A DNA stretch of 64,000 nt from Diphasiastrum complanatum (taxonomy: Eukaryota > Streptophyta > Lycopodiopsida > Lycopodiales > Lycopodiaceae), in the NCBI GenBank assembly GCA_029204225.1, contig CM055092.1, positions 40,275,820-40,339,819 on the forward strand. The letters run 5' to 3'. The position numbers and the translations under genes are program-made. Under the pieces are notes generated by a model that saw only the letters and a program-made list of their open reading frames with translations, was not told the origin of the DNA and did not search any database. The first letter of the stretch is position 1, and each line of letters begins with the position of its first letter. Positions 1-10,478 of the stretch are shown piece by piece.

Positions 1-745
1 GGTATCGACTTTGTTGGGCCCATCAGTTTAGCAGCAAAAAATACCCAAGCACAATATATCCTGATCACAACAAATTATGCAACTAAGTGGGTAGAAGCTC
101 GTGCAACAAAGGATGCTAATGCGAAAACCGTAGCGCTTTTTCTGTATGAAAACATTATTACACGTTTTGGCTGTCCAATAGAGCTTGTTAGTGATCGCGT
201 CACACACTTCTCAAATGAAGTGATCGATAATCTCCTCCGTCATTACCTTGTGGTCCACTGCAAAAGTACTCCGTACTATCCTAGATGTAATGGCCAGGCC
301 GAATCCACCAACAAGATGATTTGTAAAATCTTAACCAAGATAGTCGAAACGAGTCGATCAGATTGGAAAACCAAACTGTTCTCCGCTATTTGGACGTACC
401 GCACAATTTCCAAGAAGGCCACTGAATGGGTTATCCCATTCCACCTCGTATATGGTCAAGAGGTAGTAATGTCTGCTGAATTCCTAGTACCTTCCTTGTG
501 AGTCATGCAAGCTTTCTCCACAGATCTCCGTGAAGATGCTGCAATTGAATAACAAGTCAAAAACAGGCTATTTATGTTAGCCCAATTGTGTGAGACTCGA
601 CTCATATCGTAGCACGCACAATTGGTTAACAAACGTCGTCAAAATCTTTCCTAATGGATCGGTCCAACTGCAAACACTTGACAAAGTACTCCTAGACACT
701 GTCGTCAATGGTGGTCATCTACGGTGGTACTACGAAGAGTTGTTT
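1..745 (+). pseudogene. Ty3/gypsy integrase, core and C-terminal fragment
   Basis: The reading frame is open from base 1 to the stop at 499-501, so the element enters from outside the window. It encodes the integrase catalytic core: the first Asp lies in GIDFVGP (residue 3), the second in SDRVTHF (residue 65) and the Glu in GQAESTNK (residue 101). This is the D,D-35-E arrangement of LTR-retrotransposon integrases, which insert cDNA into the chromosome. The usual SDNG/SDQG motif has become SDRV. Beyond the first stop, similarity continues with further stops and frame changes and ends near 745 in a sequence reading VNGGHLRWYYE, which resembles the usual end of plant gypsy pol. No 3' LTR of this element is recognised. 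The catalytic fold can be read, but the gene is truncated and broken. Confidence 0.85.
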
Positions 746-748
746 TTT

Positions 749-1087
749 TGTTGACCCAATATAACTCCATACCTCTTGTATATATTTATGTTACATTTTT
801 TTTTTTGATCTTTATTAGTGTTATTTTTTATTGTTATTTTTTGTAACTTCTAGTTAAAATAGCAATGATCGACTTATATAGTGCTTTCTTATTTCGACGG
901 CACCACATGTGCTCAGTTCTAGAATTATCAGGCCGTCTTTCTTTTATGAGCCCTTTGAGTGTTTTTAAGTAACTTTATCTTTGTACTTGCTTATCAGTTG
1001 AATATACAATTTGTGGAGAGCAATTCTGTTGTCTTGTCTTATTGCACTTGACGTTGTGCTATGGTGATTGATCCGGTCGGGTTTAAC
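749..1087 (+). repeat. Putative short copia 5' LTR
   Basis: This stretch lies directly upstream of a perfect initiator-Met primer binding site. It starts TGTTGACCC and ends GGGTTTAAC, an imperfect inverted terminal match. A TATA-like run (TATATATTTA) sits about 30 bp inside, implying a very short U3. The same start (TGTTGAC) and early TATA are seen at the 3' end of the related minus-strand element at 37.6 kb, which supports the boundary. An inverted pair GACGGC/GCCGTC (896-901, 932-937) lies about 115 bp after the TATA. The exact ends are an inference because no second LTR is in reach. Confidence 0.42.
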
Positions 1088-1088
1088 T

Positions 1089-1100
1089 TGGTATCAGAGC
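1089..1100 (+). other. Copia primer binding site (tRNA-iMet)
   Basis: TGGTATCAGAGC is the standard sequence complementary to the 3' end of initiator Met-tRNA, where reverse transcription of plant Ty1/copia elements is primed. It is a perfect 12-base match placed one or two bases after the putative LTR end and upstream of a gag region on the same strand. Confidence 0.9.
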
Positions 1101-2363
1101 CCTTGGCGGCTACAATCACCGGAGAAGAACAGAGAGTTACGAATTCATGACGGTTTGTTGGCTAGGAAGCACAAAACCGAGTTTGTGGAGATTCGTGGAA
1201 CGGCTCAAAACTGTAAAAAGGATTCAGAGACAGAGAATTGTCGGCTGAATCAAAAGGCAAGCAAATATTGAAGCTGAAAAATTCTTCTGGAGGGTTACTT
1301 GGCATGTGTGATTGGTTTGAATCCAATTGAACATCGTTTGAAGAGCTGTTTGGTGCAGAAGATTGCTTGCTGGTGGGCGACCTCAGAGGGATAGGTAGCT
1401 ACTCAAAGAAATTCTCAAAAAAGGATCAGATAAAGTCCAAAATATCTTCTTCCTTGACAACTAGGATTTTAAGTCAGGAAAACACATTTCTCTCTCAATA
1501 CAAAACCTTTTTTGAAGCTGTAAAGAGCTAGAGGTGGGCGCCCTGCTACTATTGTGAATGTGTAGAAAGGCCATGGGCGGCCGTGGACTGTGAAGAGAGG
1601 TAGCTTGGAATTTGTCAGGCTGCCATAGCCATGGTTTTGTGTAAGGAAGCTTGGAGATGGAGTGAGGGAGGTCGTGGGCCTAAACGTGCAGTCAATCGCA
1701 CTACCTCTGTAGCGTGAGGAAGGGAGTAGTGATCCCAAGGAGAGAACTTGATGCGTCTGGATGATTATGATCGTTGGATCCAGAACTATTGTGATCAACG
1801 GTTGAAGTTGGCTGGCCAAGAAGTGATCTAGGCAGTCAGATCTTAGATAACCATTGGAGCTGTTGGATTTCAACTTGAGCTTCATAAGAAGGGGTCTGAA
1901 GTGAAAAGTGCATTGCAACTTCATTAAAAATTTTCAAACTGAAGTAATTGTTGGATCCCAAATTTTCGAAGGGTGAAGTTTCTTCACACTGAAAAAACAG
2001 TTCAAAAACTCAAAGTGTCCCTATTTTCACCTCCTTTAGCCTATTTTGGCCAAACAAAAGACTATAGCCTCCAAACGAAGGGCACCCTGACTATATCTGC
2101 AAGTACGGTGCGCCAAAACAGAGTGAGAAAGTGTTTGGAGCGTGCCAGAAACGATTTCACCATTCCACTGGGCACGTAGTTGGGAGTTAGTGACGAGAAG
2201 CATTTTGGAAAGCGACGCTAGTTTGGCTTCCAATTTGACGAAAGAGCGGCGGGTGGCCTAGTAAGCCAAAAAATTGCAGGTCATTATTTTCTATTTCTAA
2301 CATCATGGTTGGCTTTGACATACACTTTTTTAGCCTACAGGTGAAGTGTCAAGCAGTTTGGAA
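1101..2363 (+). other. Long copia leader (5' untranslated region)
   Basis: About 1.26 kb separates the primer binding site from the gag start at 2364. The part around 1900-2165 is clearly related at the nucleotide level to the leader of the minus-strand copia element at about 41.24-41.51 kb, so the two belong to one family. The open frame on the opposite strand at 1469-1924 has no counterpart in that relative and is treated as chance. Confidence 0.6.
1973..2179 (+). other. Small conserved leader ORF (68 codons)
   Basis: A short ATG-started frame begins MKFL and lies about 185 bp upstream of gag. The minus-strand relative has a similar frame at 41249-41440 that also begins MKFL, shares blocks such as QTK-Y-LQTKGT and SASTV-QN, and runs close to the same length before the tails diverge. 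Because the DNA itself is similar, protein-level selection is not shown. It could be an upstream ORF of the retrotransposon RNA or simply retained leader sequence. No function is assigned. Confidence 0.25.
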
Positions 2364-3170
2364 ATGGTAAACATCAATGAGACAATTTTGGGCGATCCAA
2401 GCAAACTTGATGGGGCTTCTAACTACAACATCTGAAAATTCAAAATGAAGAGCATTTTGATGGAGAAAGAGTTATGGGAGATCATGGCAGGTATTGAAGT
2501 CCGGCCAAATACCACTCCAGGTGACATGAGGGCCTTTGATAAAAAGGCGCAGAGAGCATTGTCTTTGATCAATCTTTCAGTGAAAGACCATGTGATCACC
2601 CATATAAGTGATGCCACGACAACTAGGGGAGGACAGGGACCCCAGTTGGGGCCCGACGTGCAGTTGGCCACGTCAGTGCCACGTGGCCAAGCTCTTAGAA
2701 TGCAATTTCAACCTTGCAATCCATCTCAGGCCATGTTCTTGAAGTCAAGATTGAACGCAGTCAAGATGGAAGAAAGCGAAAAATCGGTGGGATCTTTCTT
2801 CACCAGGATAAAGGAGCTGAGAGATCAACTTGTGGCAATTGGAGAACCAATTAGGGACGTTGAATTGGTACATACCACAATGTGCGGTGTCTCAGAAGGG
2901 CTACAGATGTTTGTGAGCGGCATCGCTTCGAGGGAGAGATTGCCTACTTTTGAAGACTTCCACGGAATCATGTTGACGAGGGAGAGTCATCATCGAAGGC
3001 GAAAAAGAAGAAGAAAGACAAATGTAACTATTGCCACAATCCGGGTCATTGGGCACGCGAGTGTTACAAGAAGAAAACAAACATAAAGACGGGAAAAGTA
3101 AAACAACAAGGCAACATTGCCGAAAATGATGGGGAAGATGACGAAACAAGTGTCTTCTCATCGGCATTGG
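2364..3170 (+). pseudogene. Copia gag with zinc knuckle, broken
   Basis: Gag is the capsid protein that packages element RNA. The frame starts at 2364 (MVNINETILGD) and hits a TGA at 2433, where relatives have a Trp after NYNI, then continues from 2445 as a UBN2-type gag domain (residues such as LWEIMAGIE and SDATTT). A GC-rich insertion of about 80 bp (2624-2704) keeps the frame but replaces the usual EAWD-like segment. Near 3000 the frame changes, and the zinc knuckle CNYCHNPGHWAREC (CX2CX4HX4C, from 3023) is read in another frame. Gag is therefore inactivated by at least one stop and one frameshift. Protease follows in the knuckle frame. Confidence 0.8.
2664..2690. repeat. Perfect 10-bp hairpin inside gag insertion
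   Basis: TTGGCCACGT (2664-2673) and its exact reverse complement ACGTGGCCAA (2681-2690) are separated by 7 bases. The pair lies in the GC-rich insertion that interrupts the copia gag domain. A second weaker CCCC/GGGG pairing lies just upstream. Confidence 0.7.
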
Positions 3171-3179
3171 CATCTCAGG

Positions 3180-4052
3180 TTGATGATGGTGCTAGATGGT
3201 TCATAGATTCAGACGCCACAAGGCATAGGACAGAAAAACGTGATTGATTTGAGAAATTCTCACCATTCCATGATAGGGATAAAGTCACTCAAGCCAATGG
3301 GGAGGAATGCCAAATATAGGGTGTGCAGTTTTCTGATGGTAAAATCAAGAATATCCCTAATGTGCTTTATGTTCCTGGACTCATTTCTGTTGGAGTAATG
3401 GCAAATCAACATCTTAAGGTTGAATTTGTCAAGGATGGATGCCTTATGAGGGTTATGAACCACAACCATAAAGTGGTGGCAAAAGGCTATAGAGATGGTA
3501 ACTATGGCCTTTATAAATTGGATGCTGTAAAACCAAGAGAATATGGTTTGGCTATCTCAACAGCATCTCAATCTGAGTTGTGGCACAGAAGACTTGGTCA
3601 CTTGAACTATGAGAGCTTAAGATTGATGGCGAAGCTGAAGATGGTAATAGGATTACCGGCATTGCAGGATGATCATCACGCAATATGCGAAGGATGCGTC
3701 ATGGGAAAGCATCACAGGGAGACATTCAAAAAAGGTGGAACTGCAAGAGCTAAGAAACCGTTGTAACTTATTCACATCGAGCTATGCGGCCCAATGAAGA
3801 CCATGTCATTGGGGAAAGCATATTATTTTATGACTTTCATAGATGATTACTCTAGGAGGACATGGATTTATTTCTTGAAGAAGAAATTTGACATTTTTTC
3901 TCGCTTCAAGGAGTTCAAAACTTTAGTAGAGGACCAACTGGATGCAAGCATCAAAGTGCTAAAATTTCATAGAGGAGGCGAATACAAATTTGATGATTTT
4001 GAGGACTTTTGCAAGGAACACGGCATCAAAAGACAATTCACTTACTATGCAA
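3180..4052 (+). pseudogene. Copia protease and integrase N-terminal half, broken
   Basis: This continues the gag above. The retropepsin motif reads WFIDSDATRH, so the catalytic D-S-G has become D-S-D. Stops follow near 3244 and 3318. From 3323 the GAG-pre-integrase/zinc-binding part is clear: HRRLGH, then CEGCVMGK (HHCC). In the core, the first catalytic Asp (normally in a LIHTD-like motif) is Glu in LIHIELCGP, and the second (normally LRSDNGGEY) is His in LKFHRGGEY. The frame stops at 3766 and again at 4060. The third catalytic residue is missing because the element is cut off near 4050, where a copia gag on the other strand begins. It is inactive on several independent grounds. Confidence 0.85.
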
Positions 4053-4054
4053 TA

Positions 4055-4682
4055 ATTTAATACCCATGCTAAGCTGTCTTTGATAGACATGCTGCTAGTC
4101 TTTCTCCGCATTTCTTCTTGAAGTAGGTGACCAATCACCTTTTGAAGAGTGAGGTTGGGTTGTGTGGAGATCATCACCACAAAGTGCTCATATGACTTTG
4201 GAAGAGAAAAAAACAAGGTCATAATGGCATCATCATCTTGAATAGCACATCCTACTGATAACTGATCCATTAAAGATTTGAAACTGTTGATGTGAGAAGT
4301 GATGGCAGTAGAATCAGACATGCTAAGAGTAAAGAACTTTTTTCTAAGATGTAATCTAGTGGTTACATCATGAGTCTAATAGAGATTTGATAGCAAATCT
4401 AATGCATCCTTAGAGGTTTTGCATGTGGTAACGTGAGATATTTGGGAGTTGACCAGATTGAGTGTGATACATGCTAAGGCCTTCTGATCTTTGATCTTCC
4501 ATGCCTTTGCTTGATCACCATCTTTTCGTTTCAGGTCAACACCTTCTACTACATCCCAAAGATCTTTATTTATCAACATCATCCAGAGTTTTAACTTCTA
4601 GATGTAGATGTTAGAACCATTGAACTTGTGAATGATTCTAGCCTCGTTCGGATGATGACGAAGAGTTAGCATTATGAGACAT
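4055..4682 (-). pseudogene. Copia gag fragment (opposite strand)
   Basis: Read on the minus strand from an ATG at 4682 (MSHNANSSSSSE), the frame shifts, then reads KFNGSNIYI, a TAG in place of the expected Trp, and LINKDLWDVVEG, the typical UBN2 gag start. It continues through CKTSKDALDLLSNLY, a stop, and HINSFKSLMDQLSVG to IGHLLQEEMRRK. It has several stops or frame changes and no zinc knuckle. It abuts the truncated copia integrase on the plus strand, so the two elements are joined head to tail in opposite orientation. It belongs with the degenerate primer binding site and LTR immediately to its right. Confidence 0.8.
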
Positions 4683-4735
4683 GCTAATAATAATACAAAT
4701 AGAACACACTTAATTTCTCGGTTTATATGAGCTAC

Positions 4736-4747
4736 GCTTTTATACCA
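4736..4747 (-). other. Degenerate copia primer binding site
   Basis: On the minus strand this reads TGGTATAAAAGC, two mismatches from the initiator-Met site TGGTATCAGAGC. It lies between the gag fragment and an LTR-like region in the order expected for a minus-strand element. Confidence 0.6.
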
Positions 4748-4753
4748 ATATGA

Positions 4754-5451
4754 TGGTGCAAGGGAGTGCAAAGAACATGAATGAAGAAGAGAGCAAGAAT
4801 CTTGCGGAACAGCTCTCCCGTTATAATCAGCTGCTAGATGCAAAAACAGTCTAATAGAATGCTTATGCTAAGTATAATCACAACTTTAAGTGTTCTAGTT
4901 GCCCAGTTGGATCTTAAAAATTAGTTCATACTCACAAAAATGAGAGTACAGTCCACCAAAGAGATTTGTGTGTGTGTGTGATATTATTGGAAATCAGATT
5001 CAATATGAAGTTTAGTTCTGAAATAGATGGAAAGAGCAGTATGATATCGCAAGTTTCTCAGGCGTCAAAGACAGCCATCGTCTGATAAAAAATTGAGGAG
5101 TCATAGACTTCTGTGTTCTGATCAGAGTGAGTGAACAAATGTTATCAAACAACAATAATGCGCATTCAATCACAACAAGTATTCATCTACGTTATACACA
5201 GATAGAAAAGCATGCTGTTGCTATTTTACACTGAAGCACAATAAAATAGCAATTACAGCCAAAATGGCGGCGTAACTAGGAGGCTCAAATAATACGTCTC
5301 ATGGACGGAGCGTCAAGTAATCTGTGCTGGGATGATCTATTTATAGATTGCATCCATGTATTAACTATTAAATGTTTGTCACCTAATTAGGTAAGTTGTT
5401 GTACTTGAAAGTATATGGCTTTGTGACAACTATACATAGTGTATATTGTCA
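4754..5451 (-). repeat. Copia 5' LTR, minus strand (ends approximate)
   Basis: It directly follows the degenerate primer binding site. On the minus strand it ends ...GCACCA and may begin TGACAATATACAC. A TATA box (CTATAAATAG) lies on the minus strand near 5338-5348, at a plausible U3/R position. A (TG)n run of about six units is at 4969-4980. The outer end is a guess because no partner LTR or target duplication was found. Confidence 0.45.
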
Positions 5452-5507
5452 ACGAATTAGGAATGTTGATGCGGACGACGATGGCGTAAATTCTCTCACT
5501 TCGCATT

Positions 5508-6903
5508 TTACGTGAAGTGGTTTTCTCTCAATTCACAAATTTCGGGAAGTGGTTGGGAACGTTCTTCTTCCCAGGTATCCTCTTCTTCTGATTTGCCCCT
5601 CCACCTGACTAAAAAAAGCACTCTATTCCTTAGAGTTTTCTGCCGGCCAGCTATTAACAATCGCCTCGGGTTCAGGTGGTCCACTTGTGGACTCATCACA
5701 AAGAAGCTCCACTAGATCTTCCACAGGGACCAGGGTTTTCCCAATCCCCAACGAGGGTTTCAACTTACTAACGTGGAAAACAGGATGAATTCCAACATTA
5801 GTTGAAAGGTCTAGTTTGTACGCGACCTTGTTTATCACTTGGATAACCTTAAAAGGACCGCAATACCTAGGTGCCAACTTTGCACACTTACCAGTTTTCA
5901 AATCCCTAGAGTGATTAGGGACCCTCAAAAACACCCAGTCATTGACCATGAATACCTTGTACTTCCGAAATAGATTAGCATAGTGCCTTGCCCTGTCTTA
6001 GGCACTACTTATGCTATTTTTAACCAACTGTAACATTTCTTGCATATCCACAAAGAAATCAGCTGCAGCTTGCACCCGTATGTTTTTCATGCCAACTCTA
6101 ATTGGTGATTGAGGTTGAAAACCATACATAAGCATGAAAGAGCCGAATCCAGTCGCTGAATGTTTTGCACTGTTATTTGCAAATTCCACCTGTGGAAGAT
6201 AATGTTCCCAATCAGACTGCCGGTGGCCCACATATGCTCGAAGCATATCCTCCATCATCTGATTGGTCCTTTTTGTTTGACTGTCTGATTCTGGATGATA
6301 TGTAGAACTCATACTTAAAGTTATTTCCAACTTTTCAAATACTGCTTGCCAAAAATTCCCAGTGAATTTTGGGTCACGGTCATTGACAATATCTCAAGGC
6401 AGCCCGTATAGTCGAAAAAGCTTCTCAACAAACAGTTGAGCTAGTTTTGAAGCTTTAACAGTAGGTTTCGTTGGGGTAAATTGAGCAAACTTCGTAAGTC
6501 TATCAACAATGACCCAAACCGAATCGTGGCCCTTCCCTGTACGTGGAAGCCCGACCACAAAATCCATAGATATATTTTTCCACTTTCCAGTAGGAATATC
6601 TAAAGGATGTAATAGGCCACTAGCTTTTAGCCTCTCTGCTTTATTTAACTAGCACTTGGTACATTTAAGTACATAGGCCTCTACCTGACTTTTTATCTTA
6701 GGATACCAAAATTTTCTTCGAACTAAGTCAAGTGTTCTTTGTATACTTGGATGTCTTGCGCATGGATTATCATGACACTCATGCAAGATTTGGGCCCTTA
6801 CAGTGTCATTTTCCGGTACACACACCTTTTCTTTATAAAACAAAATCTTGTTTCGAATTAGAAAATCCGTTACAGTCTTTCCCTGATTTGAGGAATCTTG
6901 CAA
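5508..6903 (-). pseudogene. Chromovirus (Ty3/gypsy) integrase with C-terminal chromodomain
   Basis: On the minus strand, from high to low coordinates: the zinc-binding segment (HECHDNPCARHPSIQRT ... CTKC, 6640-6903); the core starting SMDFVVGLPRTGKG; a TGA inside GLP-DIVNDRDPKF near 6395; then DSQTKRTNQMMED, in which the catalytic Glu of the usual GQTER motif is Lys; the GPY/F module (LAPRYCGPFKVIQ, HPVFHVSKLK); and a chromodomain (VLFLVRWRGKSEEEDTWE) near 5560-5620. Chromodomains steer integration to marked chromatin in chromoviruses. Besides the nonsense codon and the missing catalytic Glu there are frame changes near 5960-6000 and 5650, so it is inactive. Confidence 0.9.
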
Positions 6904-6930
6904 ACCTGAATCAACCCTCGAAAGTACTTG

Positions 6931-7325
6931 TTACCAATACTTTCCAAAAATAGGGATCGGACTCATATAGTCCTTGAAGAGATGAAACAACCCCGGTTCT
7001 ATAGCAGTAAAACACAACTGAATAATAACCGATAACCAACTCAAAACATCTACTAGAGTATTTTGACTTCCTTTACAATAATGTATAGAAAAGTCAAAGA
7101 TTTGCATCAGCTCAGCCCATCTAGCTTGCCTCCCCTTTAAATCCGTAGCATCACAGAAATATCGAAGAGTCTGATGATCCGTCAAAACTTTAAATCTGGC
7201 TCCATACAAATAATGTCATCAAATTTTCAAGGAATGAACAATTGCAAACAGTTCCCTCTCTTAGGTACAGTACCTAGATTGAACAAGATTGAGTTTCTTG
7301 CTTTCATAAGCCACAAGATGGAAAG
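6931..7325 (-). pseudogene. Chromovirus RNase H fragment
   Basis: The minus strand reads VAYESKKLN, then ERELFAIVHSL, stops, and FKVLTDHQTLRYF, RQARWAELMQIFDF, KGSQNTLVDVLSWLS. These are the standard RNase H and connection-domain landmarks of chromoviruses (usual ending LADALSR-L). It sits between the RT remnant (right) and the integrase zinc domain (left) in normal gene order. It is directly fused to the NAPTTF motif of RT near 7325-7335, so the RT palm and thumb are missing. Confidence 0.85.
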
Positions 7326-7590
7326 TTGTCGGTGCATTGGTTAGGCCAAAAAGGCAACATCAAAAATTTGTAGTGTCCAAAGCGAGTTCGAAAATCCGTT
7401 TTGATATATCTTCTGCCCTAATGCGTATATGATGGAATCCCGACCTTAGATCTATCTTGGTAAAGTACCCAGCACCACCAAGATAATCTATTAGGTCATC
7501 CATCCGCAATAGTGGATATCTATTCTTAACGGTTACCTTGTTCAATTTCTTTACTTTTAATGCACTTAAGGTCATTAGGTCCAAAGACTA
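7326..7590 (-). pseudogene. Chromovirus reverse transcriptase, catalytic part deleted
   Basis: The minus strand reads [39 protein letters not shown] and FGLTNAPTTF: RT motifs up to the fingers/palm with the first catalytic Asp (KIDL). The YxDD box, the remainder of RT and the start of RNase H are absent, and the sequence goes straight from NAPTTF to VAYESKK. The protease and the RT N-terminal part are also missing upstream, where the sequence jumps from the gag zinc knuckle into this segment within about 70 bp. The element could not have been autonomous after these deletions. Confidence 0.85.
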
Positions 7591-7667
7591 AAGAACTAAG
7601 AAAAGAATACATCCACCTCATTACTTCGAGATAGATTACCTGAGGTAGAAGCTGGTTATTTGATGCA

Positions 7668-8544
7668 ATCTCGTACAAGGTGACCCTCACCATTGCACTT
7701 GAAGCATAGGTTATTCTTATGAGCTTCAGTTTTATCATTGCCACCTTGATGATTTTTAAAAAATTTCTTGGTTTTCTTAGAATTATTGGAATCGGGATGT
7801 GTTTCACTAACAACTTCTCTATCCTTCCTCTTAAATTGAAAACCTTTTTTCTGCTCATTGGGCTGTTGACCCCTAGGTGGCTTAGGTGTGTCATCAAAGT
7901 ATTTTGCAGCCCTAATAACATCTTCTGGGATTTTTGGATGGTTCCTACGAACATCCACTTGATAATCTTTTGGTAACCCATCAATGAACATTAACATTTG
8001 TACCTTAGGCGGAATGTCACTATACAATAGATTTACGTACTCATGAAAATCTTGAATAAATTGTTCCAAACCTTTATTCATGGTTAGATGACTCAACTTT
8101 TGGTAATGTTCATAGTCATCTAAAAGTGGTAGAAAATAATCCCTAAAAAGCTTGCAAAAATCATCTCATGTACAAGGTTGATTGCCCTTTGCAACTAAGT
8201 CATCCCACCAAACTAAGGCTCTTCCTCCAAGGAACATGGTGACAGTGGATAACTTTTCAATTCAGGGAATTGGTTCATGGCAAAGTATTTGTTCCAAACA
8301 TTTAGCCAAGAACTTACCACTTGTAAGTTCCTATCTTTCTTCTCCCTCTTAAACACTTTTACGGGAGGTGGAACTACATGTTCTTCTGATTGGCTAACCT
8401 AGACTCTTAGTCTTGGTTTCTTTGATTAGTTTCAAGAAGCTGCTTATTAGTGGCTTGAATTTGTTGGTATAAAAGTTCAAGAGCTTGTGCCACATTGGAT
8501 GGGTTTGATAGATCAAATGATGGATTTGCATTGGTTTGATCCAT
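7668..8544 (-). pseudogene. Chromovirus gag with zinc knuckle, broken
   Basis: A plausible start is the ATG at 8544 (MDQTNANPSFDLSNPSN) on the minus strand. The frame is interrupted near 8410 and repeatedly to about 8100, then is open to 7656: FIDGLPKDYQVDVRR and a basic, Lys-rich linker ending in the knuckle CFKCNGEGHLVRDC (CX2CX4HX4C). This is the capsid/nucleocapsid protein of the same chromovirus. A stop directly follows the knuckle, and the protease that should come next is deleted. Confidence 0.8.
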
Positions 8545-9000
8545 TGGGGTTGCTTGTGTGTTTTCCTATTATGCAAATATAACAACAAGTGCTCAAATTA
8601 GAATGATAGAAATGCTTCAATTGTTACATCCAATGCAAATAAAAAGCATTTACTTCTATTCATTCAATCTTATTGTTTGTGAGCTCAATCCAAGCCTACT
8701 ATTTGCAAGCTCAATCCAAGCTTAAGAAAGAAACAACAACAAGCTACATTTGCCTTAATCAAAAGCAAAAATAAAAACCAAATCCTTATGTAAACTTCAG
8801 TTAACTAATCCAAGCTAATGTTTACATAAAGTTCTCATTCCAATTCCAATTCCAATTCCATTTGTCATTTCAAAAGCAACCAAAGTTTTCACATTTCTCA
8901 CTATTTTAGATCTCCAAATCCATGAAACTAGTGTCTAGAAATGGATAACTAATGAAGCTTTATAAAAACTTCAATTTTTAGATCTGATTTTCAGATTTGC
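8545..9000 (-). other. Probable chromovirus leader, no genes
   Basis: AT-rich sequence upstream of the gag ATG. No primer binding site or LTR end was found. It contains a four-unit ATTCCA repeat at about 8838-8861 and ends abruptly where base composition rises near 9000. Confidence 0.4.
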
Positions 9001-9829
9001 CATGAGGAAGGTCAAGCCTCCTCATCAAGAGGCTCGCACACTATATCTGCCAACCAGGCTTTCCAATATCCCAAGTCCGTGGAGGAGAAAATCAACGAAT
9101 TTCTATCCAAATATCCCCATGAGTCCTTAAGAGACAGCTGGCAGATATCATTTTCGACACAAACTATAAAAGGCAATGAGCTTCAAGCACTACCAGCCCT
9201 CCAGCCACAACCTGACTAGCGCCAACAACTATTTGAACGGTACCCTGTGGCCATCAGGGCCTATGTGACCGGTCCACAACAACTGAGGGTGAACACGCAT
9301 TTCTTGCCATGCACACGATGATCCAAATGGGCGGAATGCAGCACTCCTCTGGACAGGATCACCATCCAGAACTGTTATTGGCCAAAAATCCTTTCAGAGC
9401 ATGGTTGGGATGCAGATGTAGACGCCCGAAGGGCTCTCACCCAATTCTCTAATAAGTATTTCAACTGGCTTGATCCAACAGTCCGCGCGACAACCACTTA
9501 CGCCCGGGACTTAGAGTAAGTATCTTATGGGCATCGAAATGAAATGGGATAATTTTCTCCCACCAATATTCTTTGATCCAAATAAGGCGTTAGTCTCAGA
9601 GAAAGTGGAAGATCAACTTCCAGTAGCTCGAGTTTACTACCGAGCCGCATTCCTTGGCGATCCTTGGACGCGCAGATTCCAAGCCTGGGTCGACCAAAAC
9701 TGGCTAACAGGAGTCCACAAGTCCCTTCACACGCCCAAGGACTTGAAGAAGATCGACCGAATAAGCTTTATGGAAGATGTCATTGGCTACCTGATCCACC
9801 AGAGGCGGGCCAAGAAGACTTTGTACTAA
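9001..9829 (+). pseudogene. Unrecognised GC-richer broken ORF next to a gypsy-type LTR
   Basis: One frame reads from 9001 to a stop at 9517-9519, interrupted by TAG at 9217 and TGA at 9319. It is then picked up in another frame at 9527-9829 (begins MGIEMKWDNFLPP, ends HQRRAKKTLY). Composition is about half G+C, clearly higher than the flanks, and the residue mix looks coding. I do not recognise a family. It lies directly upstream of a polypurine-like GTTGGGGGTAT and an LTR on the same strand, so it was probably part of a gypsy element 3' of, or replacing, pol. A captured host fragment or an element-specific extra ORF are both possible. It is non-functional as it stands. Confidence 0.5.
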
Positions 9830-9887
9830 ACCGGCAGAGTGCCGAGGGACCGGCACTACTTCAAGCTGTGGATCCTGTTGGGGGTAT

Positions 9888-10425
9888 TGTCAACATATTG
9901 TAAATAAATATTATCGGCTAATAAAATATGTTGTGAGGGCATGACATCCTGCGCGTATGAGTCCATGGCCCAATGAGCACACAAGTTGAGCTAATGAACT
10001 TGGGCCCCTTGTAATTAAAGTAAAACTTGAGGCCCAAAGTCATTTTAAACTTAGAAGTCTATTATTTTAGAGTTGGGTCCAACTTGGGCTCACATGAATC
10101 TTGTGAATTCTAATGTACTTTTTGTGGACCTTTGGATTAAGTTGGGTCCAAGATGGATGGTTAGGAACAATCTACATATTAGCCAATAGAATTTTGGGGC
10201 AAGGGCCTTCTCCACTTATAAAAAGACACCATTTGTATTCTATTTGTATGCTCAATGAGAAGGAGGAGACTCTACCATTTTGGAGAGCCAAAGCATCCTC
10301 ATTTGCTAAGCACTCATGCTAATGCTATTGTTGTGTTTTCCATTTGCTTCATATTTTCTTGTTCTTGTTTTGAGTAGTTATGTTTTTATCCATTAGCATG
10401 AATCTTGAGCATTTGAGCTAACGTG

Positions 10426-10478
<53 letters not shown>

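Noticed and set aside
1469-1924. 151-codon frame antisense to the copia leader
   Set aside because: The related leader at 41.2-42 kb has no similar antisense frame; start context and composition give no support.
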